NCBI RefSeq assembly: GCF_001556515.1
Contig: NZ_LSJA01000130.1
Span: 11,581-75,580 of the forward strand
DNA from: Caulobacter sp. CCH9-E1
GTDB lineage: Bacteria; Pseudomonadota; Alphaproteobacteria; Caulobacterales; Caulobacteraceae
DNA: 64,000 bases
Direction: 5' to 3'
Numbering within the stretch: position 1 is the stretch's first letter; each line of letters begins with the position of its first letter. Shown in pieces: positions 1 to 8,682 of the stretch. The position numbers and the translations under genes are program-made. The notes beneath the pieces were generated by a model that was not told the DNA's origin, searched no databases, and saw nothing but the letters and a program-made list of their open reading frames with translations.

Positions 1-183
1 GCGGACCACGACGCGGCCGGCCAGCTCATGGCCAGCGGCCGTGATCCGTTCGACCAGGATCTGGCCGGAGGTGTCGGTCGCCTCGTCGCGGGTGTCGGAG
101 ATGGTCAGCACCGCCACGCGCACGGGCTTGAACGGCAGCTCCGGCTTGATTCCGCCGCCCGGCTTCAGGCCCGCGTCCGACAT
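1..183 (-). CDS. moaB: MoaB, molybdenum cofactor biosynthesis protein B (5' part only)
   Basis: The window edge cuts this gene, so only about the first 61 residues are visible. They contain the family's opening strand, VAVLTISDTRDEATDTSG, in which the SDTR motif and the following Asp-Thr-Ser-Gly form the molybdopterin-binding start of the MoaB/MogA fold. MoaB proteins adenylylate molybdopterin before molybdate insertion, or have a related role. The ATG lies at 181-183, 12 bases downstream of the moaE stop, so this is the last visible gene of a moaA-moaD-moaE-moaB operon. The operon context makes MoaB more likely than MogA, although the two cannot be fully separated on this fragment. Confidence 0.85.
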   Translation of the reverse strand, partial: MSDAGLKPGGGIKPELPFKPVRVAVLTISDTRDEATDTSGQILVERITAAGHELAGRVVVR

Positions 184-195
184 CCGTCTCTCCGT

Positions 196-639
196 TCAAT
201 CCCAGCGTTGAGCGTCGGTCCTATCGCGGTCCGTCGGCTCGATCCAGCGCGCGCCGTCCGGGCCGTGCTCCTTCTTCCAGAAAGGCGCGCGGCTCTTCAG
301 ATAGTCCATCAGGAAGTCGCAGGCCTCGAACGCCTCGCGACGGTGCGCGGCGGCGGTGGCGACAAAGACGATGGCCTCGCCGGGCGCGATCCGGCCGACG
401 CGGTGGACGATCCGGACGTCCTGGAGCTGGAAGCGCGCCATGGCCTGGGCGGCGACCTCGCTGATCGCCGCCTCGGTGAAGCCGGGATAGGCCTCAAGCT
501 CCAGCGCCGCGGCGGCGCCCTGCTCGGCGCGGGCCAGGCCGACGAAGGTCGCCACGGCGCCGGTCTCGGCGCGGTCGGCGCAGAAGGCCGTGACCAGGGC
601 GCCGGGCTCGAAAGGCCGGTCGGTCAGGGCGACCGTCAT
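196..639 (-). CDS. moaE: MoaE, molybdopterin synthase catalytic (large) subunit
   Basis: 147 residues, the normal length for MoaE. MoaE forms the heterotetrameric molybdopterin synthase with MoaD and transfers two sulfurs onto precursor Z. Visible family features are the GAVATFVGLAR strand near residue 27, the conserved HRVGRIAPGE turn near 80, the AAAHRREAF segment near 97, and the C-terminal PFWKKE motif near 119, whose lysines belong to the active site. Its ATG overlaps the last codons of moaD by four bases, which implies translational coupling. The larger reading frame extending upstream is only the moaD/moaA region read in another frame. Confidence 0.93.
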   Translation of the reverse strand: MTVALTDRPFEPGALVTAFCADRAETGAVATFVGLARAEQGAAAALELEAYPGFTEAAISEVAAQAMARFQLQDVRIVHRVGRIAPGEAIVFVATAAAHRREAFEACDFLMDYLKSRAPFWKKEHGPDGARWIEPTDRDRTDAQRWD

Positions 640-875
640 CCGCCGCTCATCGGCGGCAGGAAGGCGACCTCGGTCCCGGCGGCCAGCGCCGCTTCGCCGC
701 GAACCAGGACCTTGTCGACGGCGACCTGGACGCCCGGCGCGGCGAGGGCCTCGCCCAGGGCCGCGTCCTCGGCGGCGAGCGCCGCGCGCAGGGCGGAAAG
801 ATCGCCGGCCTCGATCGGCCGATCGCGCCAGCCGGCCTGGTCGGCCAGGCGTCCGAACAGCAGCACCCGCGCCAC
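636..875 (-). CDS. moaD: MoaD, molybdopterin synthase sulfur carrier subunit
   Basis: 79 residues with a ubiquitin-like fold signature. It begins with the VLLFGRLAD strand and ends in the Gly-Gly tail (PPMSGG) that is thiocarboxylated to carry sulfur into molybdopterin. The start is a GTG at 873-875, two bases beyond the moaA stop; no ATG is available in a sensible position. It overlaps moaE by four bases. Being sandwiched between moaA and moaE fixes the identity even though MoaD proteins are poorly conserved. Confidence 0.88.
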   Translation of the reverse strand: MARVLLFGRLADQAGWRDRPIEAGDLSALRAALAAEDAALGEALAAPGVQVAVDKVLVRGEAALAAGTEVAFLPPMSGG

Positions 876-877
876 GC

Positions 878-1921
878 CTAGCCCCCCGTCGTCGACATGT
901 GCCGCGCCACGGCTGGGCGGGCGGCGGCGATCTGGAAGTCGTGCCCCCGGGGCTTGGCGCCGATGGCCGCGAAGATCGCCTGGCGCAGACCGTCCTCGTC
1001 GGCGCCCGAACGCAGCACGGCCCGCAGATCGCTGGCGTCGTCGCGACCAAGGCAGGTGTGCAGCGTGCCGGTGCAGGTCAGGCGCACGCGGTTGCAGGCG
1101 TCGCAGAAATTGTGGCTGAGCGGGGTGATGAAGCCGAGCCGTCCGCCGGTCTCGGCGATCCGCACGTAGCGAGCGGGCCCGCCGGTGACGAGGGGGATGT
1201 CCTGCAGCGTCCAGAACGAGGCCAGGTCGCGACGCACCTCGGCCAGCGACAGGAACTGGTCGGTGCGGTCCTGCTCGACCTCGCCCAGCGGCATGGTCTC
1301 GATCAGGCTGACGTCGCAGCCACGGGCGTGGGCCCAGGCGATCAGATCCGGCAGCACCCCGGCGTTGTCGTCCTTCAGCGCCACGGCGTTGATCTTGACC
1401 TTCAGGCCGGCGGCCTGGGCCGCGTCGATCCCGGCGATCACCCGCGCGACGTCGCCGCCCCGGGTCAGCCGTCGGAAGGTCACCGGGTCCAGGGTGTCGA
1501 GCGAGACGTTGATCCGTCGCACACCGTGAGAAGCGAGCTCGGCCGCGTAGCGCTCCAGCTGGGCGCCGTTGGTGGTCAGGGTCAGCTCGTCCAAAGCCCT
1601 GGACTTCAGGTGCCGGGACAGGCGCTCGACCAGGGTCATGAAGCCCTTGCGCACCAGCGGCTCGCCGCCGGTCAGGCGCAGCTTGCGCACGCCCAGCCCC
1701 ACGAACGCCGAGGCCAGGCGATCCAGCTCCTCCAGGGTCAGCACGTCGGCCTTCGGCAGGAAGGTCATGTGCTCGGCCATGCAATAGACGCAGCGCAGGT
1801 CGCAGCGGTCGGTGACGGAGACGCGCAGATAGGTGACGGCGCGCCCGAAGCCGTCCACCAAGGCGGGCGGGCTGGTCGTGGCCAAGACCGCTTGCGCGGG
1901 GCTGTCGTCATAGGGCGTCAT
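878..1921 (-). CDS. moaA: MoaA, GTP 3',8-cyclase (radical SAM)
   Basis: 347 residues. MoaA performs the first step of molybdenum cofactor synthesis, rearranging GTP with a radical SAM cluster. The N-terminal cluster motif is CDLRCVYC near residue 40, followed by the [12 protein letters not shown]-binding motif near 83. The C-terminal second 4Fe-4S cluster is seen as [14 protein letters not shown] near 265 with the third Cys in LHTCLG. The protein ends in a Gly-Gly tail, also characteristic of MoaA and needed for activity. It is the first gene of the minus-strand moa operon and starts 29 bases from the divergent mocA-like gene, so the two share a very short promoter region. Confidence 0.95.
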   Translation of the reverse strand: MTPYDDSPAQAVLATTSPPALVDGFGRAVTYLRVSVTDRCDLRCVYCMAEHMTFLPKADVLTLEELDRLASAFVGLGVRKLRLTGGEPLVRKGFMTLVERLSRHLKSRALDELTLTTNGAQLERYAAELASHGVRRINVSLDTLDPVTFRRLTRGGDVARVIAGIDAAQAAGLKVKINAVALKDDNAGVLPDLIAWAHARGCDVSLIETMPLGEVEQDRTDQFLSLAEVRRDLASFWTLQDIPLVTGGPARYVRIAETGGRLGFITPLSHNFCDACNRVRLTCTGTLHTCLGRDDASDLRAVLRSGADEDGLRQAIFAAIGAKPRGHDFQIAAARPAVARHMSTTGG

Positions 1922-1950
1922 GTCTGGCCGGAAGATAGGCGCTGGAACAG

Positions 1951-2595
1951 ATGACGCAAAGCCAAAGCCCAGTCTTGGACGTTTTGGTCTTGGCGGCCGG
2001 GCGCGGCGCGCGGTTCGGCGGCGACAAGCTGCTGGCCGATCTGAAGGGCGCGCCCCTGGTCGCGTGGGCCCTGCGGACCGCCCTCGCCGCGCCCGCGCGC
2101 CGGGTTCTGGTCGCGGTCGGAGACGATCCGCGGCTGATCGCGGCGCTGAGGGCCGAAGCGATGCGCCTGGAAGCGCTGGAGCGCCTTGTGCTCGTCCCCG
2201 CGCCCGGCGCCGCCGAGGGCATGGGAGCGTCCCTGAGCGCCGTCGCGGCGGCCGTGTCGGAGGATGTCGATGGCGTCTTTGTCTTTCTGGGCGACATGCC
2301 GGCGATCCGCTCCGAAACGCCGGCGCGCCTGGCGACCGCGTTGGATGGGCCCGACCGCATCGTCGTTCCCGTCCACAACGGACGGCGCGGCCATCCGGTG
2401 CTGTTCGGCGCGAACTGGCTGGCCGCCCTCAGGACGCGCGAGGGCGACGAGGGCGCGCGGGAGCTGATCGCCGGGGCCGGACCACGCCTCAGCCCCGTGG
2501 AGGTCGAAGACCCCGGCGTGCTGCTCGACGTCGATCGACCCGAGGATCTGGCCCGGATCGGGCCCGTTACTGAAGCGGGCGCTCGGGATCGCTGA
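1951..2595 (+). CDS. MocA-like molybdenum cofactor nucleotidyltransferase
   Basis: 214 residues. The N-terminus has the MobA/MocA/GlmU-type nucleotidyltransferase signature [15 protein letters not shown] (about residues 14-28). The acidic metal-binding motif FLGDMPAI is near 110 and RGHPVLFG near 146. MocA makes molybdopterin cytosine dinucleotide, the cofactor form used by xanthine-dehydrogenase-family enzymes. Such an enzyme lies 260 bases downstream (IorAB-like), which favours MocA over MobA, but sequence alone does not prove CTP preference. It is transcribed divergently from moaA, and its last 29 bases overlap the 3' end of the convergent small gene at 2567-2785. Confidence 0.8.
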   Translation: MTQSQSPVLDVLVLAAGRGARFGGDKLLADLKGAPLVAWALRTALAAPARRVLVAVGDDPRLIAALRAEAMRLEALERLVLVPAPGAAEGMGASLSAVAAAVSEDVDGVFVFLGDMPAIRSETPARLATALDGPDRIVVPVHNGRRGHPVLFGANWLAALRTREGDEGARELIAGAGPRLSPVEVEDPGVLLDVDRPEDLARIGPVTEAGARDR

Positions 2596-2785
2596 GGATT
2601 TCCTGGATCTTGGCGACCAGGGCCAAAGCGCCTTCGGTGTCGCCGCGCTCCTGCATCGCCGCCAGCCGGGGCACCAAGACCAGCAAGACCCTGCGATGAT
2701 CCTCGCGGATGCGCGACAGAGCTTCGCGGAACTCCGCGATATCGTCCTCGATCTCGTCCTCCGAGGACCCGGACAGCTCGGCCAT
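2567..2785 (-). CDS. Small acidic protein of unknown function (72 aa)
   Basis: I do not recognise this protein. It is predicted to be 72 residues, mostly helical, with an acidic N-terminus (SEDEIEDDIAEF) and a heptad-like middle (LVLVPRLAAMQ) that could form a short helical hairpin or dimer. There is no signal peptide or membrane segment. It lies 71 bases downstream of the oxidoreductase large subunit on the same strand and overlaps the 3' end of the mocA-like gene tail to tail by 29 bases. An alternative ATG exists five codons upstream. The clean hydrophobic periodicity and charged composition support a real gene, but a chance ORF is possible. Confidence 0.55.
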   Translation of the reverse strand: MAELSGSSEDEIEDDIAEFREALSRIREDHRRVLLVLVPRLAAMQERGDTEGALALVAKIQEILSDPERPLQ

Positions 2786-2856
2786 GAACACCCCACGCAT
2801 TGGCGAACAGGCGCACAATGCTCGGATAGGTCGATTTCGTCCAGCTTGCCGCGCCG

Positions 2857-5031
2857 TCAGGCGCCCCGGATCAGGGGAAGTCGGCGGGTGGCGCGTTGGT
2901 CGAGCGCGAGAAGAGCGTTGGCGACCGCGGGACCGATCACCGGCGTGCCTGGCTCGCCCACGCCGCTCGGCGGGTTGCCAGAGGGGACGATGTAGGTCTC
3001 GACCGTCGGCGCCTCGTTGATCCGCAGCACGCGGTAGGCGTCGAAATTGCCCTGGTCGACCTTGCCGTCCGTCAGGGTCACCTCGCCGAACAACGCCGCC
3101 GACAGGCCGTAGCAGGTCCCGCCCTCCATCTGGGCGGCGATCTGGTCGGGCGAGATCGCCACGCCGCAGTCGATGGCGGTGACCACGCGGCCGACGCGCG
3201 GGACCCCGTCCTCGACCTTGACCTCGGCGATCTGGGCCACGACCGAGCCGAAGCTCTCGTGCACGGCGACGCCGCGCGTCCAGCCGGGCGTCACGGCCTG
3301 GCCGGCCTTCTCGACCGCGTGGTTCAGAACCGCCAGATGCCGATCCGCCCCGGCCTTGCGATAGAGCGCCCGACGGTAGTCGATCGGGTCCTTGCCGGCC
3401 TGGCGCGCCAATTGATCGATCGTGTGCTCCATGACGAAGGCCGTGTGGGTCGCGCCCACCGAACGCCACCATAGCACCGGCACGCCGACGTCCGGGCAGG
3501 CGACCTGGGCGTCGACCACGGGCGTGGCCTTGAGATAGGGCGACCCCGCCGCGCCCTCGACCGCCGTCTGGTCCGCCCCCTGGCCCGCCGGCATGGGCGA
3601 GCCCTTCATGATCGACTGGGTGACGATCCGGTGGCGCCAGGCGGCCGAATAACCGTCCTTGTCCAGCTTGACCTTGACCGCGTGGACGACGATCGGGCGG
3701 AAGTAGCCGGCCCGCATGTCGTCCTCCCGCGTCCAGACCAGCTTCACCGGCCGACCGTCGCCGACCGTCTTGGCGATGTGGACGCACTCGGCGACATAGT
3801 CGGACTGGAAATTGGCGCGGCGGCCGAACGAGCCGCCGGCGAACAGCGTCTCGATCTCGACCGACCCTGGCAGGCAGCCCACGATCTTGGCCGCGTTCAG
3901 TTGGTCCAGGGTCTGGCCCTGCGAGCCGAACGTCAGCCTGACCTTGGACCCGTCCACCGAGGCGACGCAGTTCATCGGCTCCATGGTGGCGTGGGCGAGG
4001 TACGGAAACTCATAAGTCGCCTCGAACACGCCGTCGCCCTTGGCCGAGGCCAGGGACGAAGCGTCGCCGCGCTGGTCGAACGGCTCCCACTTGGCCGAGG
4101 CGTCCTTGCCGGCGGCGATGTCCTTGAACAGCTGGGTGATGGCGGCCGAGCCGCGCTTTTCCGCCTCCGCCTCGTCCCAGGTGATGTTGAGGGCCTCGCG
4201 GCCCAGCTTGGCGGCGTAGGTGTTCTGGGCGACCACCGCCACGCCGGACGGGATCTGGAAGACGTCGACCACGCCCGGAACCTGCTTGGCCGGGGCGGCG
4301 TCGAAGCTCTTCACCTTGGCGCCGAAGCGCGGCGGGTGCGCGACCATGGCGGTCAGCATGTTCGGCAGATGGACGTCCTGGGTGTAGCGCGCCGTCCCGT
4401 CGCTCTTGGCCTGGGAGTCCTTGCGGCGCACGCGGTCCGTGCCGATCAGGGCGAAGGCCTGGGGGTCCTTCAGCTTGACGTCCTTGGGCGGCGGAACCTT
4501 GGCGGCGTCGGCCAAGAGCTCGGCGAAGGCGGCGGTCTTGCCCGAGGCGTGGGTCAGCACGCTGTCCTTGACGGTGATCTCGCCGACCGGGACGTTCCAG
4601 CGATTGCCGGCGGCCTGCACGAACATGGCGCGGGCCGTCGCGCCGGCCTTACGAAGCTGTTCCCACGAGTTCGAGATCGCGGACGAGCCGCCCGTCAGCT
4701 GGGCCCCCAGGGAGCCGTTCGCATAGAGCTTGGCGTTGGCCGGGGCCTGCTCGACCCGCACACGGCTCCAGTCGGCGTCCAGCTCCTCGGCGACGATGGC
4801 CGAGAGGCCGGCGTGATTGCCCTGGCCGAACTCGATGTGCTTGGAGATCACCGTCACCGCGCCGTCGGGGGCGATCTTGATGAACGGGCCAAAGGCGCCG
4901 ACCTCGACCTTGGAGCCCATGCTCATCAGGTCGGCCGGCGAGCAGCCGACCAGCAGTGAGCCGCCGACCAGAGAGGCCGCCACGACCACGTCCCGGCGGC
5001 TGGGCGCCTCGGGCTTGAAGGGAGCGTTCAT
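2857..5031 (-). CDS. Molybdopterin-dependent oxidoreductase large subunit (IorB / xanthine dehydrogenase family)
   Basis: 724 residues. The N-terminus carries a twin-arginine-type signal ([20 protein letters not shown]), so the protein is probably exported folded. The rest matches the two-domain aldehyde oxidase/xanthine dehydrogenase molybdenum subunit in the isoquinoline 1-oxidoreductase beta branch. The visible motifs are [13 protein letters not shown] near 65, GGSFGRRA near 400 (cofactor-binding loop), [12 protein letters not shown] near 525 and [17 protein letters not shown] near the C-terminus, which bears the catalytic Glu. It pairs with the 2Fe-2S subunit immediately upstream through an ATGA overlap. 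The substrate cannot be assigned; family members oxidise aldehydes or N-heterocycles. It sits next to cofactor synthesis genes. Confidence 0.88.
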   Translation of the reverse strand: MNAPFKPEAPSRRDVVVAASLVGGSLLVGCSPADLMSMGSKVEVGAFGPFIKIAPDGAVTVISKHIEFGQGNHAGLSAIVAEELDADWSRVRVEQAPANAKLYANGSLGAQLTGGSSAISNSWEQLRKAGATARAMFVQAAGNRWNVPVGEITVKDSVLTHASGKTAAFAELLADAAKVPPPKDVKLKDPQAFALIGTDRVRRKDSQAKSDGTARYTQDVHLPNMLTAMVAHPPRFGAKVKSFDAAPAKQVPGVVDVFQIPSGVAVVAQNTYAAKLGREALNITWDEAEAEKRGSAAITQLFKDIAAGKDASAKWEPFDQRGDASSLASAKGDGVFEATYEFPYLAHATMEPMNCVASVDGSKVRLTFGSQGQTLDQLNAAKIVGCLPGSVEIETLFAGGSFGRRANFQSDYVAECVHIAKTVGDGRPVKLVWTREDDMRAGYFRPIVVHAVKVKLDKDGYSAAWRHRIVTQSIMKGSPMPAGQGADQTAVEGAAGSPYLKATPVVDAQVACPDVGVPVLWWRSVGATHTAFVMEHTIDQLARQAGKDPIDYRRALYRKAGADRHLAVLNHAVEKAGQAVTPGWTRGVAVHESFGSVVAQIAEVKVEDGVPRVGRVVTAIDCGVAISPDQIAAQMEGGTCYGLSAALFGEVTLTDGKVDQGNFDAYRVLRINEAPTVETYIVPSGNPPSGVGEPGTPVIGPAVANALLALDQRATRRLPLIRGA

Positions 5032-5483
5032 CGGACGCCTCCCTCGGCCACGTCCTTGATCGCGGCGCGGATGCGCTGATAGGCGCCGCAGCGGCAGATG
5101 TTCCCGGCCATGGCGCTATCGATGTCCTCGTCCGAGGGCTTGGGCTTCTCGGCCAGCAGGGCGACCGCCGACATGATCTGGCCGGACTGGCAGTAGCCGC
5201 ATTGGGGCGCGTCGTGGCGAACCCAGGCCTGCTGCACCGGATGGACGCCGCCCAGACCTTCGATGGTGGTGATCTTGCCGGCGCCGACGGCGGCGATCGG
5301 CGTCACGCAAGAGCGGACCGGCTGACCGTCGAGATGCACCGTACAGGCGCCGCATTGGGCCATGCCGCAGCCGAACTTGGTTCCGGTCAGTCCCAGCTCG
5401 TCGCGCAGGACCCACAAAAGCGGCGTATCCGGCGCGGCCTGCGCCGTCACCGGCTTGCCATTGATGTCCAGTGTCACAGCCAT
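5028..5483 (-). CDS. 2Fe-2S iron-sulfur subunit of the molybdopterin oxidoreductase (IorA-like)
   Basis: 151 residues. The N-terminal plant-type ferredoxin domain has the cluster motif [14 protein letters not shown] (about residues 38-51) and a further Cys in the RSC motif. The C-terminal [2Fe-2S]-binding helical domain has CGYCQSGQ near 96 and NICRCGAY near 130. This is the electron-transfer small subunit that serves the molybdenum subunit encoded just downstream with a four-base overlap. There is no FAD subunit gene in the cluster, which fits the two-subunit IorAB type, where electrons pass to a cytochrome or other external acceptor rather than NAD. Confidence 0.92.
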   Translation of the reverse strand: MAVTLDINGKPVTAQAAPDTPLLWVLRDELGLTGTKFGCGMAQCGACTVHLDGQPVRSCVTPIAAVGAGKITTIEGLGGVHPVQQAWVRHDAPQCGYCQSGQIMSAVALLAEKPKPSDEDIDSAMAGNICRCGAYQRIRAAIKDVAEGGVR

Positions 5484-5636
5484 GCGCCTTCGCCTCCCTC
5501 GAAGACGGACGCGGCGCGCCCGCGTCGAAAGCTAACACCGTTCACATTGGACTTGACCAGAGTAAATCGCGATCGCCTGGATCGGTGCGCCCCAAACCCG
5601 CTATGGTCGAGACCTCGACCACCCGGAGGCTCCGAC

Positions 5637-5948
5637 ATGCGGCGCGCGCTCATCCTTCTCGCCCTGCTGTCCCTGACCGCGGCGGGCTGCGCGACCCTGG
5701 CGCCAGACGCCACCGACGCGCCGATCCGCTATCGCTGCCAGGCGGGCAAAGGCTTCACGGCCGCCTATGCGCTGCACGGCAAGCGGGTGGTGGTGACCGC
5801 CGGCGGGATCACCCGGACGCTGAAACTGGCGCGCTCTGGCTCCGGCGCGCGCTATACGGCGGGACAGGCGGAAATCTGGGGCAAGGGCCCCGCCGCCACG
5901 CTCAAGGGCTTTCCTGGCGGCCCTTATCTGGACTGCAGCTCGCAATAG
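5637..5948 (+). CDS. MliC-like lipoprotein (C-type lysozyme inhibitor family)
   Basis: 103 residues. An N-terminal lipoprotein signal with lipobox LTAAGC places the mature lipid-anchored Cys at residue 18. The mature part resembles the MliC fold: an early Cys in IRYRCQAG, a SGARYTAGQAEIWGKG strand pair resembling the conserved Ser-Gly-x-x-Tyr and Trp-x-Lys-Gly motifs, and a second Cys near the end for the disulfide. Known family members inhibit host C-type lysozymes in the periplasm. A good ribosome-binding site (ggagg) lies about 10 bases before the ATG. The downstream cysG-like gene starts 12 bases later, so the two may be co-transcribed despite unrelated roles. Confidence 0.72.
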   Translation: MRRALILLALLSLTAAGCATLAPDATDAPIRYRCQAGKGFTAAYALHGKRVVVTAGGITRTLKLARSGSGARYTAGQAEIWGKGPAATLKGFPGGPYLDCSSQ

Positions 5949-5960
5949 CTCGAGGACCGC

Positions 5961-6857
5961 GTGGATTCCTTTCCCGCCTATTTCTCCCTGGCCGGGCGCA
6001 CGATCGTGATCGCCGGTTCGGGCGAACCGGCCGAGGCCAAGGCGCGCCTGTTCGAGGGGTCTCCAGCGACAATCGTGCGCCTGCGGGCCCCCGAGGCGTT
6101 CTCGCCCGCCGCCTACGAGGGCGCGGTCCTGGTGTTCGTGGGCGACGCCGACGAGGCCTTCGTCCAGGCCGCCGTCAAGGCCGCGCGGGCGGCCGGCGCC
6201 CTGCTCAACGTGGTCGATCGCCCAGCGCTCTGCGATTTCAACACGCCGGCCATCATTGACCGGGGACAGGTGGTGGCGGCGGTCGGCACGGGCGGTTCGG
6301 CGCCGGTGATGGCGACCCTGCTGCGCAACGCCATCGAGACCCAACTGCCCGAAGGCATGGGCCGCGTCGCCGCCCTGCTGGCCCGCCTTCAGGACGAGGT
6401 GCGCCGCGCCCTGCCCGTCCTGCACGAGCGGCGGGCCTTCCTGCGCGCGGCGGTGCGGGGCGAAGCGGCCCAGGCGGCCTTGGACGGCGACATGGCGCGG
6501 GCCGAGGCGTTGCTGCGCGAGGCGCTGACCAAGGGCGTGACACGCGCGGGCGGCGTCCAGTTCCTCGCCGCGGCGGGCCCCGTCGATCTGCTGAGTCTGC
6601 GCGCGATCCGCGCCCTCGGAACCGCCGATGTCGCGGTCATCGATCCAGAGGCCGATCCGGAGGTGGTCAAGCTGGCGCGGCGCGACATCGAACGCCTGGC
6701 GCCGGACGAGGCTGAGGCGGATCACCTGGCGGCGTTGGCGCGCGAAGGACGGCAGGTCGTCTGGCTGCACGCGCGGCCCGCGGCGCCCGCCCTGCTGGAA
6801 GCCCTGCGGCGCGCGGGCGTCGCCGTGGAGATCCTGCCCGTCGCCCAGGCGGACTAG
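5961..6857 (+). CDS. CysG-type siroheme synthase N-terminal protein with a degenerate methyltransferase remnant
   Basis: 298 residues, starting at a GTG preceded by gagga. Residues 1 to about 200 match the precorrin-2 dehydrogenase/ferrochelatase half of CysG: a Rossmann strand TIVIAGSGEPAEAKARL, the catalytic-Asp region LLNVVDRPALCDFNTPAIIDRG, GTGGSAPVMATLLRNAIE and the helical dimerisation region. From about residue 205 it continues into the start of a uroporphyrinogen-III methyltransferase domain (AGPVDLLSLRAIRAL, then ADVAVIDPEADPEVVKLARRD). It then loses the family's GGDPFVFGRGGEE motif and stops about 160 residues early compared with full CysG. It probably makes siroheme for sulfite reductase, with methylation supplied by another protein. 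Confidence 0.82.
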   Translation: MDSFPAYFSLAGRTIVIAGSGEPAEAKARLFEGSPATIVRLRAPEAFSPAAYEGAVLVFVGDADEAFVQAAVKAARAAGALLNVVDRPALCDFNTPAIIDRGQVVAAVGTGGSAPVMATLLRNAIETQLPEGMGRVAALLARLQDEVRRALPVLHERRAFLRAAVRGEAAQAALDGDMARAEALLREALTKGVTRAGGVQFLAAAGPVDLLSLRAIRALGTADVAVIDPEADPEVVKLARRDIERLAPDEAEADHLAALAREGRQVVWLHARPAAPALLEALRRAGVAVEILPVAQAD

Positions 6858-6905
6858 AGCCTCGCGCGTCAAAACGGAATCGTTTTGACGCGATAACGAG
6901 GCTCT
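6856..6905. repeat. Nested palindromic intergenic repeat (REP-like)
   Basis: Nested inverted repeat directly after the cysG-like stop. The outer arms are AGAGCCTCG and CGAGGCTCT. The inner arms are CGCGTCAAAACG and CGTTTTGACGCG around a GAAT loop. The outer arm begins in the stop codon (TAG) context. The architecture resembles the palindrome pair at 27406-27498. It may end transcription of the cysG-like gene, but it has no T-tract. Confidence 0.8.
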
Positions 6906-6920
6906 AAATCAAACACTTAG

Positions 6921-6963
6921 GCGTGACTCTTGCCGAAACCGGTCCCCACTTTCGGCGTCACGC
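6921..6963. repeat. Second palindromic repeat unit
   Basis: Inverted repeat with arms GCGTGAC/GTCACGC enclosing GCCGAAA/TTTCGGC around a CCGGTCCCCAC loop. It lies 15 bases from the first palindrome and ends one base before the transporter stop codon. The two units are in the convergent gap between the cysG-like gene and the transporter, so they may act on both transcripts as 3' stabilisers or terminators. Confidence 0.75.
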
Positions 6964-6964
6964 T

Positions 6965-8617
6965 CTAGTCCAGCGGCCGCCCCCTGGTCTCGGGCAGGAA
7001 GAACAGCGTGGTCAGCACGCTGAGCAGGGTGAAGGCCACGGGGTACCAGAGACCCGCATAGATATCGCCGACCGCGGTGACGATGGCGAAGGCGAAGAAG
7101 GGCACGAAGCCGCCCACCCAGCCGGTGCCGATGTGATAGGGCAGCGACAGGGCGGTGTAGCGCACCCGGGTCGGGAACAGCTCCACCAAGCACGCGGCCA
7201 GCGGGCCGAACAGCGCCGTGGCCCCGATGACGAACACCAGAAGGACCGCCAGCATCATCGGCCGGTTCATCCGCGCCGGATCGGCCTTGGTCGGATAGCC
7301 GGCCTGGGCCAGGGCGGCCTTGATCTTCGCCTCGACCGCCGTCTTCACGGCCTTGGCCTGCGCCTTCGGCAGACCCTTGGCGCTTTGCGACGCCACCTCG
7401 ACGCCGCCGACCTTCATGATCGCCACGGTTCCGGCCGGAGCCTTCTGGTTGACGTAGGAGACGCCGGCGTTGGCCAGGGCGCCCTTGACGATGTCGCAGG
7501 CGGTCACGAAGGCCGCCTTGCCCACGGGGTCGAACTGCAACGAGCAGTCCTGCGGCTCGGCGACCACGACGACGGGGGCGCGGGCGCTGGCCTCGGCCAG
7601 GGCGGGATTGGCCGCCTTCTCCAGCAGGTGGAACCCCGGGAAGTAGAACAGCAGCGCCAGGGTCATGCCGCCCAGCATCACGGGCTTGCGGCCGATACGG
7701 TCCGACAGCCAGCCGAACACGACATAGAAGATGGCGCTGATCGCCGTGGCCGTCATCATCAGGCCGTTGATGTCGACCGGATCGACCTTCAGGAACTTCT
7801 CCATGAAAGTCTGGACGTAGAAGAAGCTGGTGTACCAGACCGCCCCCTGCGCCGACATCATGGCGAAGAAGGCCAGCAGGACGAGCTTGAGGTTCTTCCA
7901 CTGGCCGAACGCCTCGGCGTACGGCGCCTTGGAGTGTTCGCCCTCGGCCTTCATGGCCTCGAAGGTCGGGCTTTCGGTCAGCTTCATTCGCATCCAGACC
8001 GAGATGCCCAGCAGGCCGATCGAGACGGCGAAGGGAATCCGCCAGCCCCAGGCGTCGAAGGCTTCGGGTCCGACGTGAGCGCCGAGAATCCAGCGGGTGG
8101 CCAGGATGACCAGCAGGGCGCCGAACAGGCCGAAGGCGGCGGAGGTCTGCACCCACGAGGTCGACCAGCCGCGCTGATCCGGCGGCGAATGCTCGGCGAC
8201 GTAGATGGCCGCGCCGCCATATTCGCCGCCCAGGGCGAAGCCTTGCACGCAACGCATGATGATCAGCAGGATCGGCGAGATGATCCCCGCCTGCTGATAG
8301 GTCGGGAGGAAGGCGATGGCGAAGGTCGCGCCGCCCATCAGCAGCACGGTGGCCAGGAACGCGCCCTTGCGGCCGGCCTGGTCGCCAATCTTGCCGAACA
8401 CCAGGGCGCCCAAAGGCCGGAACGCGAAGCCGACGCCGAACAGGGCCAGGGCGGCGATATAGCCCGCGGTCTCGGTAAGACCGGCGAAGAACGTCTTGGA
8501 GATGACCTGGGCCAGGCTGCCGAAGATGAAGAAGTCGTACCACTCGAACGCCGTGCCGGCCGAAGACGCCGCCACCACGGTGCGCATCGAGGCGCGTTCC
8601 TGACCCTGGTCAGCCAT
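6965..8617 (-). CDS. MFS transporter, metabolite:H+ symporter (MHS) family, with an unusual soluble insert
   Basis: 550 residues, longer than the usual 430-450 for MHS transporters. The N-terminal half is typical: ASSAGTAFEWYDFFIFG in helix 1, GKIGDQAGRK in the first cytoplasmic loop and RCVQGFALGGEYGGAA near residue 125. The second half repeats the loop motif as GWLSDRIGRKP. Between about residues 345 and 455 there is a hydrophilic stretch of about 110 residues with two cysteines 17 apart and a Lys/Ala-rich helix, before hydrophobic helices resume at MMLAVLLVFVIGA. Family members carry dicarboxylates, shikimate or osmolytes; the substrate here is unknown. The start has a ggggga ribosome-binding site. 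Confidence 0.85.
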   Translation of the reverse strand: MADQGQERASMRTVVAASSAGTAFEWYDFFIFGSLAQVISKTFFAGLTETAGYIAALALFGVGFAFRPLGALVFGKIGDQAGRKGAFLATVLLMGGATFAIAFLPTYQQAGIISPILLIIMRCVQGFALGGEYGGAAIYVAEHSPPDQRGWSTSWVQTSAAFGLFGALLVILATRWILGAHVGPEAFDAWGWRIPFAVSIGLLGISVWMRMKLTESPTFEAMKAEGEHSKAPYAEAFGQWKNLKLVLLAFFAMMSAQGAVWYTSFFYVQTFMEKFLKVDPVDINGLMMTATAISAIFYVVFGWLSDRIGRKPVMLGGMTLALLFYFPGFHLLEKAANPALAEASARAPVVVVAEPQDCSLQFDPVGKAAFVTACDIVKGALANAGVSYVNQKAPAGTVAIMKVGGVEVASQSAKGLPKAQAKAVKTAVEAKIKAALAQAGYPTKADPARMNRPMMLAVLLVFVIGATALFGPLAACLVELFPTRVRYTALSLPYHIGTGWVGGFVPFFAFAIVTAVGDIYAGLWYPVAFTLLSVLTTLFFLPETRGRPLD

Positions 8618-8682
8618 ATGTTCCCCCGATTTTCTCCTGCTTTAGCGTGCTTCAGGCCGCGGGGGAAAGAGGCCGAACGCTG

